Positions 27,209-36,168 of a DNA stretch of 64,000 nt are shown piece by piece. The notes beneath the pieces are model-generated. The model made no database searches and was not told the origin of the DNA. It saw nothing but the letters and a program-made list of their open reading frames with translations. Source of the stretch: JAAUTY01 sp964397305 (lineage in GTDB: Bacteria > Cyanobacteriota > Cyanobacteriia > Cyanobacteriales > Spirulinaceae); NCBI GenBank assembly GCA_964397305.1, contig CAYNIP010000020.1:8897-72896 (forward strand), written 5' to 3'. Each line of letters begins with the position of its first letter. The stretch's first letter is position 1. The position numbers were made by a program, and so were the translations under genes.

Positions 27209-28057
27209 CTAAGGCTTGCCTAGCAGACGACGCAGACGATCGCGCAGCCGCCACCAGCGGCTCCCTTGGAGCCCCTGGAGGGCCTGGCGGGTCTCGGCCA
27301 GCTCGGCGCGCGTCGCTTGGAGTTGCGCCTGAAGCTGTTGGCAACGGGCTTCGCTGTCCAGGGGACGGGCTCGGAGGATGAATTGCACGGTCTCAGCATC
27401 GCGATCGCCCTGCAAGTGAGCCAAGAGGACGGGATCAACAGCTTGGCGGTCAAACTCGGGCAAAAGATCCGACACGGCCAGCAGGGGCAGCGTCGTGGTC
27501 TCCAGCGCTTCGATCCCGTAGCCCGTCGCCTGGAAGAGTTCCAGCACCGTCCGCCGGGTGAAAAATCGCAGATGGGTATTATCCAGCAATCCATAGGGAG
27601 TGTAGTTGAACTCCCCCTGCCAGAGCATCAGCCGCACGGCCCCGTGGGCCACATTGGGCAGCGAGGCCACCACATAGCCCCCCGGAGTCAAGTGCTGGCG
27701 GGCGGCCTCGAGAAATTGCGCCGGCTGACGCAAGTGCTCCAAGACATCGCCGCAGATGATCGCCTCAAAGGTCTGCTCCCCGAGGAGGGTGGTCAGGGGC
27801 ACAACGTCCAGATCGGCGACGTGGACATGATCGCAATAGGCCCGCGCCGCCGCGGCCGCCTCCGGGTTTAGCTCAATACCCGTCACCCGGCAGCCCTGCT
27901 GTTGCAATAAGTTGGCCAAGTAGCCCGTCGCGCAACCAGCATCCAGGACGTGGCGATCGCGACCCACAAGCTGGAGGATCTTCTTGAGGCTATGGTTATC
28001 GTCTAAGTCGGCGATCGTCGCTGCTTGCTGGCGGAAGTAGGGCTTGGCGGAATTCAT
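27209..28057 (-). CDS. Class I SAM-dependent methyltransferase with coiled-coil tail
   Basis: A 282-residue protein. SAM-binding motif HVLDAGCATGYLANLL, acidic motif VTGIELNPEAA and FEAIICGDVLEHLRQP are intact. LTPGGYVVASLPNVAHGAVR and the LRFFTRRTV segment are typical of methyltransferases from polysaccharide loci. The C-terminal 50 residues form a coiled coil ending SRWWRLRDRLRRLLGKP. It is divergent from an O-antigen-type ABC exporter, so sugar or chain-end methylation is a reasonable guess. The start is ATG 28057 (MNSAKPYFRQQ). Confidence 0.85.
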   Translation of the reverse strand: MNSAKPYFRQQAATIADLDDNHSLKKILQLVGRDRHVLDAGCATGYLANLLQQQGCRVTGIELNPEAAAAARAYCDHVHVADLDVVPLTTLLGEQTFEAIICGDVLEHLRQPAQFLEAARQHLTPGGYVVASLPNVAHGAVRLMLWQGEFNYTPYGLLDNTHLRFFTRRTVLELFQATGYGIEALETTTLPLLAVSDLLPEFDRQAVDPVLLAHLQGDRDAETVQFILRARPLDSEARCQQLQAQLQATRAELAETRQALQGLQGSRWWRLRDRLRRLLGKP

Positions 28058-28280
28058 CGGAAAAATCACCCACAGCAGGGCACGCAGGCCAACAGTTCGG
28101 CAAAGTGGCCCTAGGAGTTTCCGCTTGCCAGGCGCTAGCCTAGAGCAGCGGGCCCCTTGCAAGCTCCGATCCTAGCAGGCGCGGGGCCCGACCAAACCCG
28201 TAGCATCCCCAAGCCGCCCTACCGTGTTGTGGGCAAAATGGGGTAGATTTGCCGGAAGCAATCGCGTTATTCTCGATCTC

Positions 28281-29084
28281 ATGACTGTTTCTCTCCCACG
28301 GGACCAGCGGCCCGGCTGGCGGCGCTACGGGGACTTGCTCTACGTCCTCGCCGCCCGACACCTCAAGGTGCGCTATCGCGGCTCGTTTCTAGGCATCTAT
28401 TGGTCGCTGCTGAATCCTGTGATCATGACGGGACTCTACACCGCCATCTTTGGCACGGTATTCGCGTCCTACTACGACAACTCGGTGCTGAACTATGTGC
28501 TGGCAGCCTTCACCGGCCTCGTGGTGCTCAACTTCTATGCCGCCGCCACGACGCAATCGGTCATCATGGTAGTCTGGAGCGGCGCACTGCTGAACAAGAT
28601 TCGCTTGCCGATCAGCGTTTTTCCCATGTCGATGGTGGCGGCCAATGTTTTCCAGTTTTCGGTGGGAGTCTTTCCCCTCTTGGCCCTAGTGACGCTGCTA
28701 GTCTCCCACAGCTTGCTGAACGTGGCGCTATTGATCCTGCCCCTGACCGCGCTGATTCTGGTCTGCCTGGGGGTCTCCTTCTTTGTCAGTGCCTTGTACG
28801 TCTTCTTTCGCGACCTCCACTATTTCTATGAGGTGGTGGTCTTTGTCTTGGGATTGAGCACCCCCATTTTTTATCCCGCCGCCATTGTCCCCGCGAATAT
28901 CAAGCAGTTTTTAGTCTTTAATCCCCTCTATCCGATCTTGGAAAGCCTGCGCCAGATCAGCCTTTCAGGAGAGATGCCCGAGTTTTATCCCATCGCCCAT
29001 GCCTTGTTGAATGGGGTGTTAATCGCCACGGTTGGTTGGCTGTTTTTTCGGGCTTGGCGATCGCAATTTATGGACTTGCTCTAG
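28281..29084 (+). CDS. Polysaccharide ABC exporter permease (Wzm/TagG-like)
   Basis: A 267-residue ABC-2 permease with six predicted helices and the N-terminal amphipathic VLAARHLKVRYRGSFLGIYWSLLNP that is diagnostic for Wzm/TagG/KpsM permeases. It exports a lipid-linked polysaccharide with the ATPase downstream. The start ATG 28281 matches the family; the upstream extension has no similarity. The ATPase ATG lies 8 bp after this stop. Confidence 0.9.
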   Translation: MTVSLPRDQRPGWRRYGDLLYVLAARHLKVRYRGSFLGIYWSLLNPVIMTGLYTAIFGTVFASYYDNSVLNYVLAAFTGLVVLNFYAAATTQSVIMVVWSGALLNKIRLPISVFPMSMVAANVFQFSVGVFPLLALVTLLVSHSLLNVALLILPLTALILVCLGVSFFVSALYVFFRDLHYFYEVVVFVLGLSTPIFYPAAIVPANIKQFLVFNPLYPILESLRQISLSGEMPEFYPIAHALLNGVLIATVGWLFFRAWRSQFMDLL

Positions 29085-29092
29085 CGCCTGCC

Positions 29093-29836
29093 ATGGAACT
29101 CATTCGACTCGACCAAGTATCATTGTGGCGACGGACCCAGGAAGAATTCTCCTACGACTTGAAGCGCACTGTGCTTTCCCTCTTTGAGGGGAAATACCGT
29201 CACCCAGTTAAAAAATGTGTCTTGGATCGGGTCGATTTCACCGTCAAGGCCCAGGAAAAGGTCGGGATCATTGGCTCCAATGGCTCCGGGAAATCGACGC
29301 TGCTAAAAGTGATCTGCGGCATCTTGATCCCCACTAGCGGCCAAGTGCGGGTGCGGGGCAACATTGCGCCGCTGCTGGAGCTGGGGGCAGGCTTTGACCC
29401 GGAAATTTCTGTCCTAGACAACATCATTCTGTATGGAGTCTTGCTGGGCTTTTCGCGGCGGGAGATGCAGCAACACGCGGCGGCCATTCTCGAGTTTGCC
29501 GAGCTCCAAGATTGTGCCCTCCTGCCAGTGAAGGGGTTGTCTTCTGGCATGGTGGCCCGCCTGGGATTTGCCGTCGCTACGGATGTGCAGCCCGATATTC
29601 TGATTCTTGATGAAGTCCTTTCCGTTGGCGATGAGCGGTTTAAGCGCAAGTGTAAGCAGCGCATTGAAAACTTCTGGCAGAGCAACACCACGATCCTCGT
29701 CGTCTCCCACGATTTGGAGTTTATGAAACAGTCCTGCGAGCGGATTCTCTGGTTGGACAAGGGCAAGGTCGGCTTTTTGGGCGATCCGGAGGAGGCGATC
29801 GCCCGTTACCTGGAGAGCAGCCAGGCCGGCCGCTAG
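29093..29836 (+). CDS. Polysaccharide ABC exporter ATPase (Wzt/TagH-like)
   Basis: A 247-residue ATPase. Walker A is GSNGSGKSTLLKVI, the signature LSSGMVARLGFA, Walker B ILILDEVLSVGDE, and the His switch VVSHDL. The protein lacks the long C-terminal carbohydrate-binding domain of O9a-type Wzt, so substrate selection must lie elsewhere. It forms a two-gene unit with the permease. Confidence 0.91.
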   Translation: MELIRLDQVSLWRRTQEEFSYDLKRTVLSLFEGKYRHPVKKCVLDRVDFTVKAQEKVGIIGSNGSGKSTLLKVICGILIPTSGQVRVRGNIAPLLELGAGFDPEISVLDNIILYGVLLGFSRREMQQHAAAILEFAELQDCALLPVKGLSSGMVARLGFAVATDVQPDILILDEVLSVGDERFKRKCKQRIENFWQSNTTILVVSHDLEFMKQSCERILWLDKGKVGFLGDPEEAIARYLESSQAGR

Positions 29837-29872
29837 GGCCGGCGGTGATCCCGGCCAAAAAGCGCCGGTAGT

Positions 29873-29891
29873 CGGGCGGCTCAGCCGCCCC
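29873..29891 (+). terminator. GC-rich hairpin after the exporter operon
   Basis: GGGCGGC (29874-29880) and GCCGCCC (29884-29890) form a perfect 7-bp stem with a TCA loop, 37 bp after the ATPase stop. There is no T-run, so it may only be an RNA-stabilising hairpin. Confidence 0.4.
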
Positions 29892-29974
29892 GGACCAGGG
29901 TTGCTGAAGAATTCCCCCCATCCCTGGAGCCCCGCGTCTAGGATCAAGACATTGCCTTTGAGGTTGTCAACTGG

Positions 29975-31579
29975 ATGAGTGCCTTCGCGACTGAAACCCG
30001 ACTCTTCGAGCCCGCCATCCCTGGAGCTGACGCGATCCCCGTGATCTTTGGCTTTCCCAATACCTACAGCGTCGGCATCTCCAGCTTGGGCTATCAAGTG
30101 ATCTGGGCGCTGCTAGCCCAGCGGGCTGATGTCGATGTGCGGCGTCTGTTTACTGATGTCCACGAGGCCTTGCCCCCTGAGCCCGAATTGCTGGGGTTTT
30201 CCCTCTCCTGGGAGTTGGACTATATCAACATCCTCCAGCTCTTGACCCAGTTGGGTGTGCCCCGGCACGCGGGCGATCGCCAGGCCAGTCATCCCCTCGT
30301 CTTCGGCGGCGGCCCGGTGCTGACGGCCAACCCCGAACCCTTCGCCGCCTTCTTTGACCTGATCCTGCTCGGCGATGGGGAGGACCTGCTCCCCAACTTC
30401 ATCACCGCCTATCAACAAGTGCGCCAGGCCAGTCGCCAGGAGCAGTTACGGGCCCTGGCTCAGGTTCCCGGCCTGTATGTGCCCAGCCTGTATCACGTTA
30501 CCTATGGGAACCCGGAGGGGGCGATCGCCAGCATTGAGCCCGTGGATGCTGACATCCCAGCCACCGTGAGCAAGCAAACCTATCGCGGCAATACCCTCTC
30601 AGCCTCCACGGTCGTGACCCCCCTGGCCGCTTGGGAAAATATCTACATGGTGGAAGTGGTGCGGAGTTGCCCGGAAATGTGCCGCTTTTGCCTCGCCAGC
30701 TACCTAACGCTGCCCTTCCGCACGGCTAGCGTGACCGGGGGACTGCTGCCGGCGATCGCCCGGGGCCTGCAAGTCACGCGGCGGCTGGGACTCTTGGGGG
30801 CCTCCGTGACGCAGCACCCCGAGTTCAGCGACCTGCTGGCCTATTTAGCCAAGCCGGAGTTTGACGATGTGCGGGTGAGCTTGGCCTCGGTGCGGACGAA
30901 TACGGTGACGCTGGAACTCGCCCAACTCCTGACGGCCCGGGACACTCATTCAATCACCATTGCCATTGAGAGTGGCTCGGAGCGTCTGCGGCAGATTGTC
31001 AATAAAAAGTTGACCAATGCAGAGATTCTCCAAGCGGCGGCCCAGGCCAAGGCCGGCGGCCTCAAGGGGATTAAGTTCTACGGCATGGTGGGCGTGCCGG
31101 GAGAAACCGCGGAGGACGTGGCGCAAACGGTGGCCCTGTTGCGGGACGTGAAACGGGCGGCGCCGGGCCTGCGGCTGACTTTGGGGTGTAGCACCTTTGT
31201 GCCCAAGGCCCACACACCGTTTCAGTGGTACGGCGTGCAGCCAGGGGCGAAGCAACGCCTGCAAGTCTTGCAAAAGCAGTTGCGCCCCCAGGGCATCGAC
31301 CTGCGCCCGGAAAGCTACAACTGGTCAGTGATCCAAGCGCTGATCGCCCGGGGCGATCGCCGCCTCACCCCCCTCCTGGAACTGACGCGGGAATTTGGCG
31401 ATTCTCTGGGCAGCTACAAGCGGGCCTTTAAGGCCCTGCGGGGCCAGGTTCCCCCCCTTGAGTTCTACGTGCATCAGGACTGGCCCACGACCCAGGTCCT
31501 CCCCTGGCAACACCTGCAAGGTCCCCTGCCGGTCGCCACGCTGGAGAAGCACTTAGCCGCGGCCCAGAGTTGGTTCTAG
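29975..31579 (+). CDS. Radical SAM protein with B12-binding-like N-terminus
   Basis: A 534-residue protein. Residues 20-200 resemble a cobalamin-binding/methylthiotransferase-like domain (FGFPNTYSVGISSLGYQVIWALL, LVFGGGPVLTANPEP, DLILLGDGED). The radical SAM cluster motif CPEMCRFC (CxxxCxxC) lies near residue 230. Downstream IAIESGSERLRQIVNKKLTN and KFYGMVGVPGETAEDV match SAM-barrel motifs. The family is widespread in cyanobacteria; the substrate is not known to me. The start is ATG 29975. Confidence 0.86.
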   Translation: MSAFATETRLFEPAIPGADAIPVIFGFPNTYSVGISSLGYQVIWALLAQRADVDVRRLFTDVHEALPPEPELLGFSLSWELDYINILQLLTQLGVPRHAGDRQASHPLVFGGGPVLTANPEPFAAFFDLILLGDGEDLLPNFITAYQQVRQASRQEQLRALAQVPGLYVPSLYHVTYGNPEGAIASIEPVDADIPATVSKQTYRGNTLSASTVVTPLAAWENIYMVEVVRSCPEMCRFCLASYLTLPFRTASVTGGLLPAIARGLQVTRRLGLLGASVTQHPEFSDLLAYLAKPEFDDVRVSLASVRTNTVTLELAQLLTARDTHSITIAIESGSERLRQIVNKKLTNAEILQAAAQAKAGGLKGIKFYGMVGVPGETAEDVAQTVALLRDVKRAAPGLRLTLGCSTFVPKAHTPFQWYGVQPGAKQRLQVLQKQLRPQGIDLRPESYNWSVIQALIARGDRRLTPLLELTREFGDSLGSYKRAFKALRGQVPPLEFYVHQDWPTTQVLPWQHLQGPLPVATLEKHLAAAQSWF

Positions 31580-31604
31580 GGGGACAGGTTCCGCTAGCTC
31601 TCGG

Positions 31605-32309
31605 TTACTGGGGTGGCCTTAAGTTTTCCAGGTGGCGCGATCGCTTCGGGGGCAAGGGTAAATTCAAGCGATGGTGAAAGTCCTGCTGCACCTTGTCCGT
31701 GAGGCGGGGCGAGATCTGGCGCACAATCTGGGCTAGGAGGCGATCGCCGGTGCTTTGAATCAGGGACTGGGGGAGGCGATGGATGAAGTGGGGAAAGTGA
31801 AGCGTGACGAACAGGTGCAATTGCCACTCGACGCGGGTAATGCGCGGGCCGATATCGTCCGCAATCGCCCAGGGAGCATCCTGCCGCGCCAGCTCAGCCA
31901 ACTGCATCACCGCTCGGTAATCCACCTCGTAGCCCGGTGGTGTGTAGCCGGGGACGGGAACGCTGTACATGTTGTAAAGGCCGCTGGCGGGCGGTTGCAA
32001 CACCACGCCCATCTTCGGCTCCACCTCATAGCCAAAGGCCCCAAAGCGGCCGATGGTCAACACATAGCCATTCTCCCCTAGGGGCTCAGCGTGCATGGGC
32101 TGGGCGCAAGCCGGGAACCAGCCCTCGTGGGCCTCTAGGTACTCAGCGACCGCCTGGCGCGGGCTATACATGAACATCCCCCCCTGGAAGTGAGCCTCAA
32201 AGGTAAACGGCTCCAAGGCTACCGGTGCAAGCGCGTCAGCCTCAAGCTCAGTCTCGGCCCTGGGCTCGAGGCCTTCATTGAACTGGCGATCGCCGCAATA
32301 TGACTGCAT
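31605..32309 (-). CDS. DUF1997 family protein
   Basis: A 234-residue soluble protein, conserved in cyanobacteria and plants. The core runs from EPFTFEAHFQGGMFMYSPRQAVAEYL to VEWQLHLFVTLHFPHFIHRLP, with the GYTPPGYEVDYRAVM segment typical of the family. Function is unknown; the fold is suggested to be SRPBCC-like by general shape only. It is divergent from the split dnaE gene. Confidence 0.75.
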   Translation of the reverse strand: MQSYCGDRQFNEGLEPRAETELEADALAPVALEPFTFEAHFQGGMFMYSPRQAVAEYLEAHEGWFPACAQPMHAEPLGENGYVLTIGRFGAFGYEVEPKMGVVLQPPASGLYNMYSVPVPGYTPPGYEVDYRAVMQLAELARQDAPWAIADDIGPRITRVEWQLHLFVTLHFPHFIHRLPQSLIQSTGDRLLAQIVRQISPRLTDKVQQDFHHRLNLPLPPKRSRHLENLRPPQ

Positions 32310-32455
32310 AAGATACCCCTCAGTGCCGTGGTTCCGTCCGCCCTAGCGCTGCCATTTTAGCTTAAGTTTTCTGGGGACCGTGCCCCCTCGGAGGAACTCC
32401 GGCCAGCTTGCTATAGTATTGCCAGTGAACTCGCCTCCCCTTGCCTGCTGCCCCC

Positions 32456-33793
32456 ATGGTCAAAATTTGCCACCGCCGCGCTCTAGGTCCCCAGCCTGTC
32501 TACGATCTGGGGGTTGTTCGTGACCACAACTTTCTTTTGGCCAACGGGGTGGTAGCTGCCAATTGCTTTAACAAGTCCCACTCCACAGCCTACGCCTACG
32601 TGACTTACCAGACCGCCTACCTGAAGGCGAACTACCCGGTGGAGTACATGGCGGCGCTGCTAACGGACTGTAGCAGCAACAAAGACAAGGTGCGGAACTA
32701 CATCGCCACCTGTCAGAAAATGGGCATCAACGTCGAGCCACCGGACATTAACCGTTCCGGTATTGACTTTACCCCCTCCGACCATCGCATTCTCTTCGGC
32801 CTCTCGGCGGTGCCCAACATTGGCCAAGGGGCGATTGAGGGCATTCTCACGGCTCGGGCGGCCGGCGATCGCTTCCAGAGCCTCGCGGACTTCTGCACCC
32901 GTGTTGACCTGCGCCAGGTCAATCGCCGCGCCCTGGAAACCCTAATCGAGTGCGGTTGCTTTGACTCCCTGCACCCAAACCGGAATCAGCTCCTGCAAGG
33001 GCTGGAGGCGATCACCCTCTGGGCCCAGCGGCGGGCTAAGGAACGGGATCTTGGCCAGATGAATCTTTTTGATGCCTTGGGCGGGGGCGAGAGCAGCGCC
33101 GTGGAGCAGTTTGATGCCGTGCCCACCCTGCCGGAGGTTCCCGATTTTTCGCCCCAGGAGAAGCTGAACCGGGAAAAAGAGTTGATTGGCTTCTATATTT
33201 CCGAACACCCCTTGGATAATCTGGCGGCGACCAAGGTGTTGCAGCCGCTGCAACTGAGTGAAATCGGCTCCGCTCCCAGAAAGCAACTGATCAGCGCGAT
33301 CGCCCTTGTCACCAGCATCAAAGCCATCACGACGAAGAAGGGCGATCCGATGGCCTTTGTGCAACTAGAAGATATGTCGGGTCAAGTCGAAGGCATTGTT
33401 TTCCCCAAGGTCTACGAGCGCGTCAGTGATTTTCTCCAGATGGACACGCGCCTCGTTGTGTGGGGCAAGGTGGAAAATCGTGATGACGAGTCCCCCCAGC
33501 TATTGATCGAGGATCTGGAGTCTGTGGAAGCGCCCCGCTTGGTGGTGGTGCGGCTGACGGCGGCTCAGGCGACGGACCAAGCCTTCCAGCGCACCCTGCG
33601 GGAGGTGCTGACCCAGCAGGCTGGCAAGCCCAGCCAGACGCGCGTACCGGTGATCGCGGCCATTGAAGCCGGGCCCCAGTGCAAGTTTGTGCGGCTGGAC
33701 CGCCAGTACTGGGTGCGGGACCCCGACGCGGCGATCGCCGCCCTCACCCAGGCCAACTACACCGCCACCAGACCCCGCCTCACCACCCCCTAA
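32456..33793 (+). CDS. dnaE: DNA polymerase III alpha, C-terminal half with split C-intein
   Basis: Residues 1-36 (MVKICHRRAL...GVVAAN) are the C-intein of the cyanobacterial split DnaE intein, with the block F motif VRDHNF and the terminal Asn. Cys37 begins the extein CFNKSHSTAYAYVTYQTAYL, the invariant junction. The protein then carries the C-terminal part of the alpha subunit: helix-hairpin-helix region, PDFSPQEKLNREKELIGFYISEHPL and an OB-fold (AIALVTSIKAITTKKGDPMAFVQLEDMSGQVEG). Protein trans-splicing with the N-terminal half, encoded elsewhere, makes active polymerase. ATG 32456 starts exactly at the intein; an in-frame TTG 15 bp upstream is unlikely. Confidence 0.97.
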   Translation: MVKICHRRALGPQPVYDLGVVRDHNFLLANGVVAANCFNKSHSTAYAYVTYQTAYLKANYPVEYMAALLTDCSSNKDKVRNYIATCQKMGINVEPPDINRSGIDFTPSDHRILFGLSAVPNIGQGAIEGILTARAAGDRFQSLADFCTRVDLRQVNRRALETLIECGCFDSLHPNRNQLLQGLEAITLWAQRRAKERDLGQMNLFDALGGGESSAVEQFDAVPTLPEVPDFSPQEKLNREKELIGFYISEHPLDNLAATKVLQPLQLSEIGSAPRKQLISAIALVTSIKAITTKKGDPMAFVQLEDMSGQVEGIVFPKVYERVSDFLQMDTRLVVWGKVENRDDESPQLLIEDLESVEAPRLVVVRLTAAQATDQAFQRTLREVLTQQAGKPSQTRVPVIAAIEAGPQCKFVRLDRQYWVRDPDAAIAALTQANYTATRPRLTTP

Positions 33794-33839
33794 ACCCCGG
33801 AGGGCCCGAGGCCTGCCACCACTCCCCACTCCCCAACCC

Positions 33840-34763
33840 ATGACAACACCCCTGCGAATTGTCTCTCTGTTACCCAGTGCCACGGAGATTGTCGCGGCCC
33901 TCGGCCTGGGGGATTATCTCGTGGGGCGATCGCACGAATGCGACTTCCCCGCGACCGTAACCGCCCTGCCTATTTGCACCGAGCCCAAATTTGACCCCGA
34001 GGGGGACAGCCGCGAGATCCACGGGCGCGTTACGGACCTGTTGCAGTCGGCCCTCAGCGTCTACCGCGTTAAAACCGAAGTCCTCGCCACCTTGCGGCCA
34101 ACCCACATCATCACCCAGGCCCAATGTGAGGTGTGCGCCGTCAGCCTGAAGGACGTAGAAGCGGCCGTCGCTCAGTTCACCGCCGGCCAGCCCCAAGTGA
34201 TTTCGCTTCAGCCCCAAACCCTGGCCGAAGTCTGGCAAGACCTCGAGCGGGTCGGCCAGGCCCTGGGGAGCGACGCCGCCCCCGTGGTGCAGGCCCTAAA
34301 AAACCGGGTCGATCACTGCCAGCGCCGCGTGGCGGCCGCCAGCCAGCGGCCTCGGGTCGCCTGCATTGAGTGGATCGAGCCCCTGATGGCAGCGGGGAAT
34401 TGGCTGCCGGAGTTGGTCAGCCTGGCGGGGGGCTGCTCCTTGTTCGCCACCCCGAGGCAGTCTTCTCCCTGGCTGTCCTGGGAGGACCTAGCCCAGGCTG
34501 ATCCGGAGGTGATCGTGTTTATGCCCTGTGGCTTTGATCTGGCCCGAACACAGTTAGAGGCAACGGCCGCCCTCCAACAGCCCCGCTGGCAAGCCTTGGG
34601 GGCCGTGCGGGCAGGCCGCCTCTACGCAACGGATGGAAATGCCTATTTCAACCGCCCTGGCCCGCGCTTGGTGGAGTCTCTGGAGATTTTGGCCGAGATC
34701 CTGCACCCGGCGATCGCCCCCAGCCGCCACCAAGGCACGGGCTGGCAGCCCTTGCAGCCCTGA
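33840..34763 (+). CDS. BtuF-like cobalamin/metal-chelate-binding protein
   Basis: A 307-residue protein of the periplasmic-binding type III fold: LRIVSLLPSATEIVAALGLGDYLVGRSHECDFP, HIITQAQCEVCAVSL and ARTQLEATAALQQPRWQALGAVRAGRLYATDGN. There is no N-terminal signal peptide from ATG 33840, which is unusual for a transport receptor but common for this cyanobacterial subfamily; a cytoplasmic role is possible. No permease or ATPase gene is adjacent. Confidence 0.78.
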   Translation: MTTPLRIVSLLPSATEIVAALGLGDYLVGRSHECDFPATVTALPICTEPKFDPEGDSREIHGRVTDLLQSALSVYRVKTEVLATLRPTHIITQAQCEVCAVSLKDVEAAVAQFTAGQPQVISLQPQTLAEVWQDLERVGQALGSDAAPVVQALKNRVDHCQRRVAAASQRPRVACIEWIEPLMAAGNWLPELVSLAGGCSLFATPRQSSPWLSWEDLAQADPEVIVFMPCGFDLARTQLEATAALQQPRWQALGAVRAGRLYATDGNAYFNRPGPRLVESLEILAEILHPAIAPSRHQGTGWQPLQP

Positions 34764-34765
34764 CG

Positions 34766-35800
34766 CTAGGGTGTTGTGTCAGAGGATTCCGCTTCAGGCT
34801 CAGTAGTGTTGGGGGTTGGTGGCTGTGGGAGCAGCGTCGCCCGCAGGGCGTGCCGCGTTGCGGGATCGAGGAACTGGCGCTGGAGTGCTTGCCACTCACC
34901 CCACTTCTGCCCGCGTGCGGCTTGCAGATGAGCCGCCAGGACTGGGAGGCGATCACCCCAAGTCGAGCCCAGCGTGCGGGTCAAAAATTCCTCCAGCACA
35001 ACGCTATCCTGGACATCACCCAAGACGGATTGAATCGCCTTCACCTGATCCAGAGTCCGCTGGTAGGCTTCGCCGTAGCAGGGGGTGAAGAGTTCCAGTT
35101 GGTAGCGCACCCGCTTGGCGGTTTTCCGCAGATCGTGGAGGGCGATCGCGTGGGTGTGGAGAAACGCTGCCAGAGCCGGAGCGTCGGGGAGATCAGGAAC
35201 GCTGAGGCGATCGCCCTCCGGGCAAACCCCCGCCAGCCAAGCAGGGTGCAGGAGCAGCTCGCTCCAGCTCGGCAAGAGCAGATCCGGGAGAACCGCCGCC
35301 AGCGGCAAGAGGGCCGGGAGTTCATACTGAGGTTGTTCCAGCCAGGCTTGGAAGCCAGCCTTGAGCTGGGTGTAGCGCTTCCCGGTCAAGGTCCGCTTCA
35401 CGGCCTTGGCAGCGCGCCGACGCTGCTTCTGCAAGGCTTGCAACACTGGGCCGAGGGCCTGCTGCTCGGCTGGGGGCTGATAGTCCTGCTCGAGGGCCGC
35501 CTGGAGCACATCCAGATCCCGCAAGCTTCCCAGGGTCCGCGCCAGCTTGCCCACTCGTCGTTCGCTGAGGGGTGGGGGGAGGCGGAGAGCTGGCGCAAAG
35601 CCGCGCAGGGCCGAGCGCAGGCGGCGCATCCCAACGCGCATTTGGTGGAGTTCTTCGGGGTCCTGATCGGCGAGGGTTCCGGCCTCATGCTTGCAGAACT
35701 TGCGGCAGTGCTTGGCGATCGCCGCTACGCCCCAGTCCCCGAGCTGGGTACTGGTTTCACCCTGAGCTTGGAGGGATTTGATTGAGGTGGTCATGGTCAT
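34766..35800 (-). CDS. CHAD-domain protein (polyphosphate-associated)
   Basis: A 344-residue helical protein. The CHAD signature residues are clear: EELHQMRVGMRRLRSALRGF, LGSLRDLDVLQAAL and, in the second half, LHDLRKTAKRVRYQLELF with LGDVQDSVVLEEFL. CHAD domains bind inorganic polyphosphate through these basic helices. An 11-bp-period Pho-box-like repeat begins at the base next to ATG 35800, and the pstBACS operon lies just upstream. I infer that the gene belongs to the phosphate-starvation response. ATG 35794 is an alternative start. Confidence 0.85.
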   Translation of the reverse strand: MTMTTSIKSLQAQGETSTQLGDWGVAAIAKHCRKFCKHEAGTLADQDPEELHQMRVGMRRLRSALRGFAPALRLPPPLSERRVGKLARTLGSLRDLDVLQAALEQDYQPPAEQQALGPVLQALQKQRRRAAKAVKRTLTGKRYTQLKAGFQAWLEQPQYELPALLPLAAVLPDLLLPSWSELLLHPAWLAGVCPEGDRLSVPDLPDAPALAAFLHTHAIALHDLRKTAKRVRYQLELFTPCYGEAYQRTLDQVKAIQSVLGDVQDSVVLEEFLTRTLGSTWGDRLPVLAAHLQAARGQKWGEWQALQRQFLDPATRHALRATLLPQPPTPNTTEPEAESSDTTP

Positions 35801-35830
35801 CTTAAACTTGCGTTAACCTTAATATCCTGA
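35801..35830 (-). promoter_or_regulatory. Pho-box-like triple repeat upstream of CHAD gene
   Basis: On the plus strand CTTAAACT (35801), GTTAACCT (35812) and the weaker TATCCTGA (35823) are spaced exactly 11 bp apart, the arrangement of cyanobacterial SphR/PhoB boxes (8-bp repeats, 3-bp spacers). The first repeat abuts the ATG at 35800, leaving no room for a ribosome-binding site between box and start, which may favour the ATG at 35794. Confidence 0.6.
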
Positions 35831-36168
35831 GTGTAGCGAACTTGCTCCTGATTGCAGCGCCAGTTGCCAGTTCAGCGGGTCGGTCCGGGGAGCGTGCTAG
35901 AGGTGGCCCCACAAAAAATCAGGGCAGGTTTTTGACCCACCCCAACCAAGTTGAACAATACCAATATCACGGGCTCCAGCCCCGCGCCCCCCAGAAGAGG
36001 GGCTGTCAGCTCCCCTTCTCCCCCCAGAATCAGGTCCATAGCAGTATCAGCCGATGAACCCACAAACCAGGAGGAACTTCTAGCTCCCCTTCTCCCCCCG
36101 AAAGAAGAGGCCGGGGGATGAGGGCTCTAGGGCCCAGCCCCGCAGGCAACCCTAGAACGGAGAGGAGA
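35831..36168. repeat. Gene-free stretch with repeated CTCCCCTTCTCCCCCC words
   Basis: No gene is visible. The word GCTCCCCTTCTCCCCCC occurs near 36008 and 36082, and a GGCCGGGGGATGAGGGC stretch near 36110 also occurs near 44299. These are fragments of dispersed repeats related to those around MITE family 1. Confidence 0.5.
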
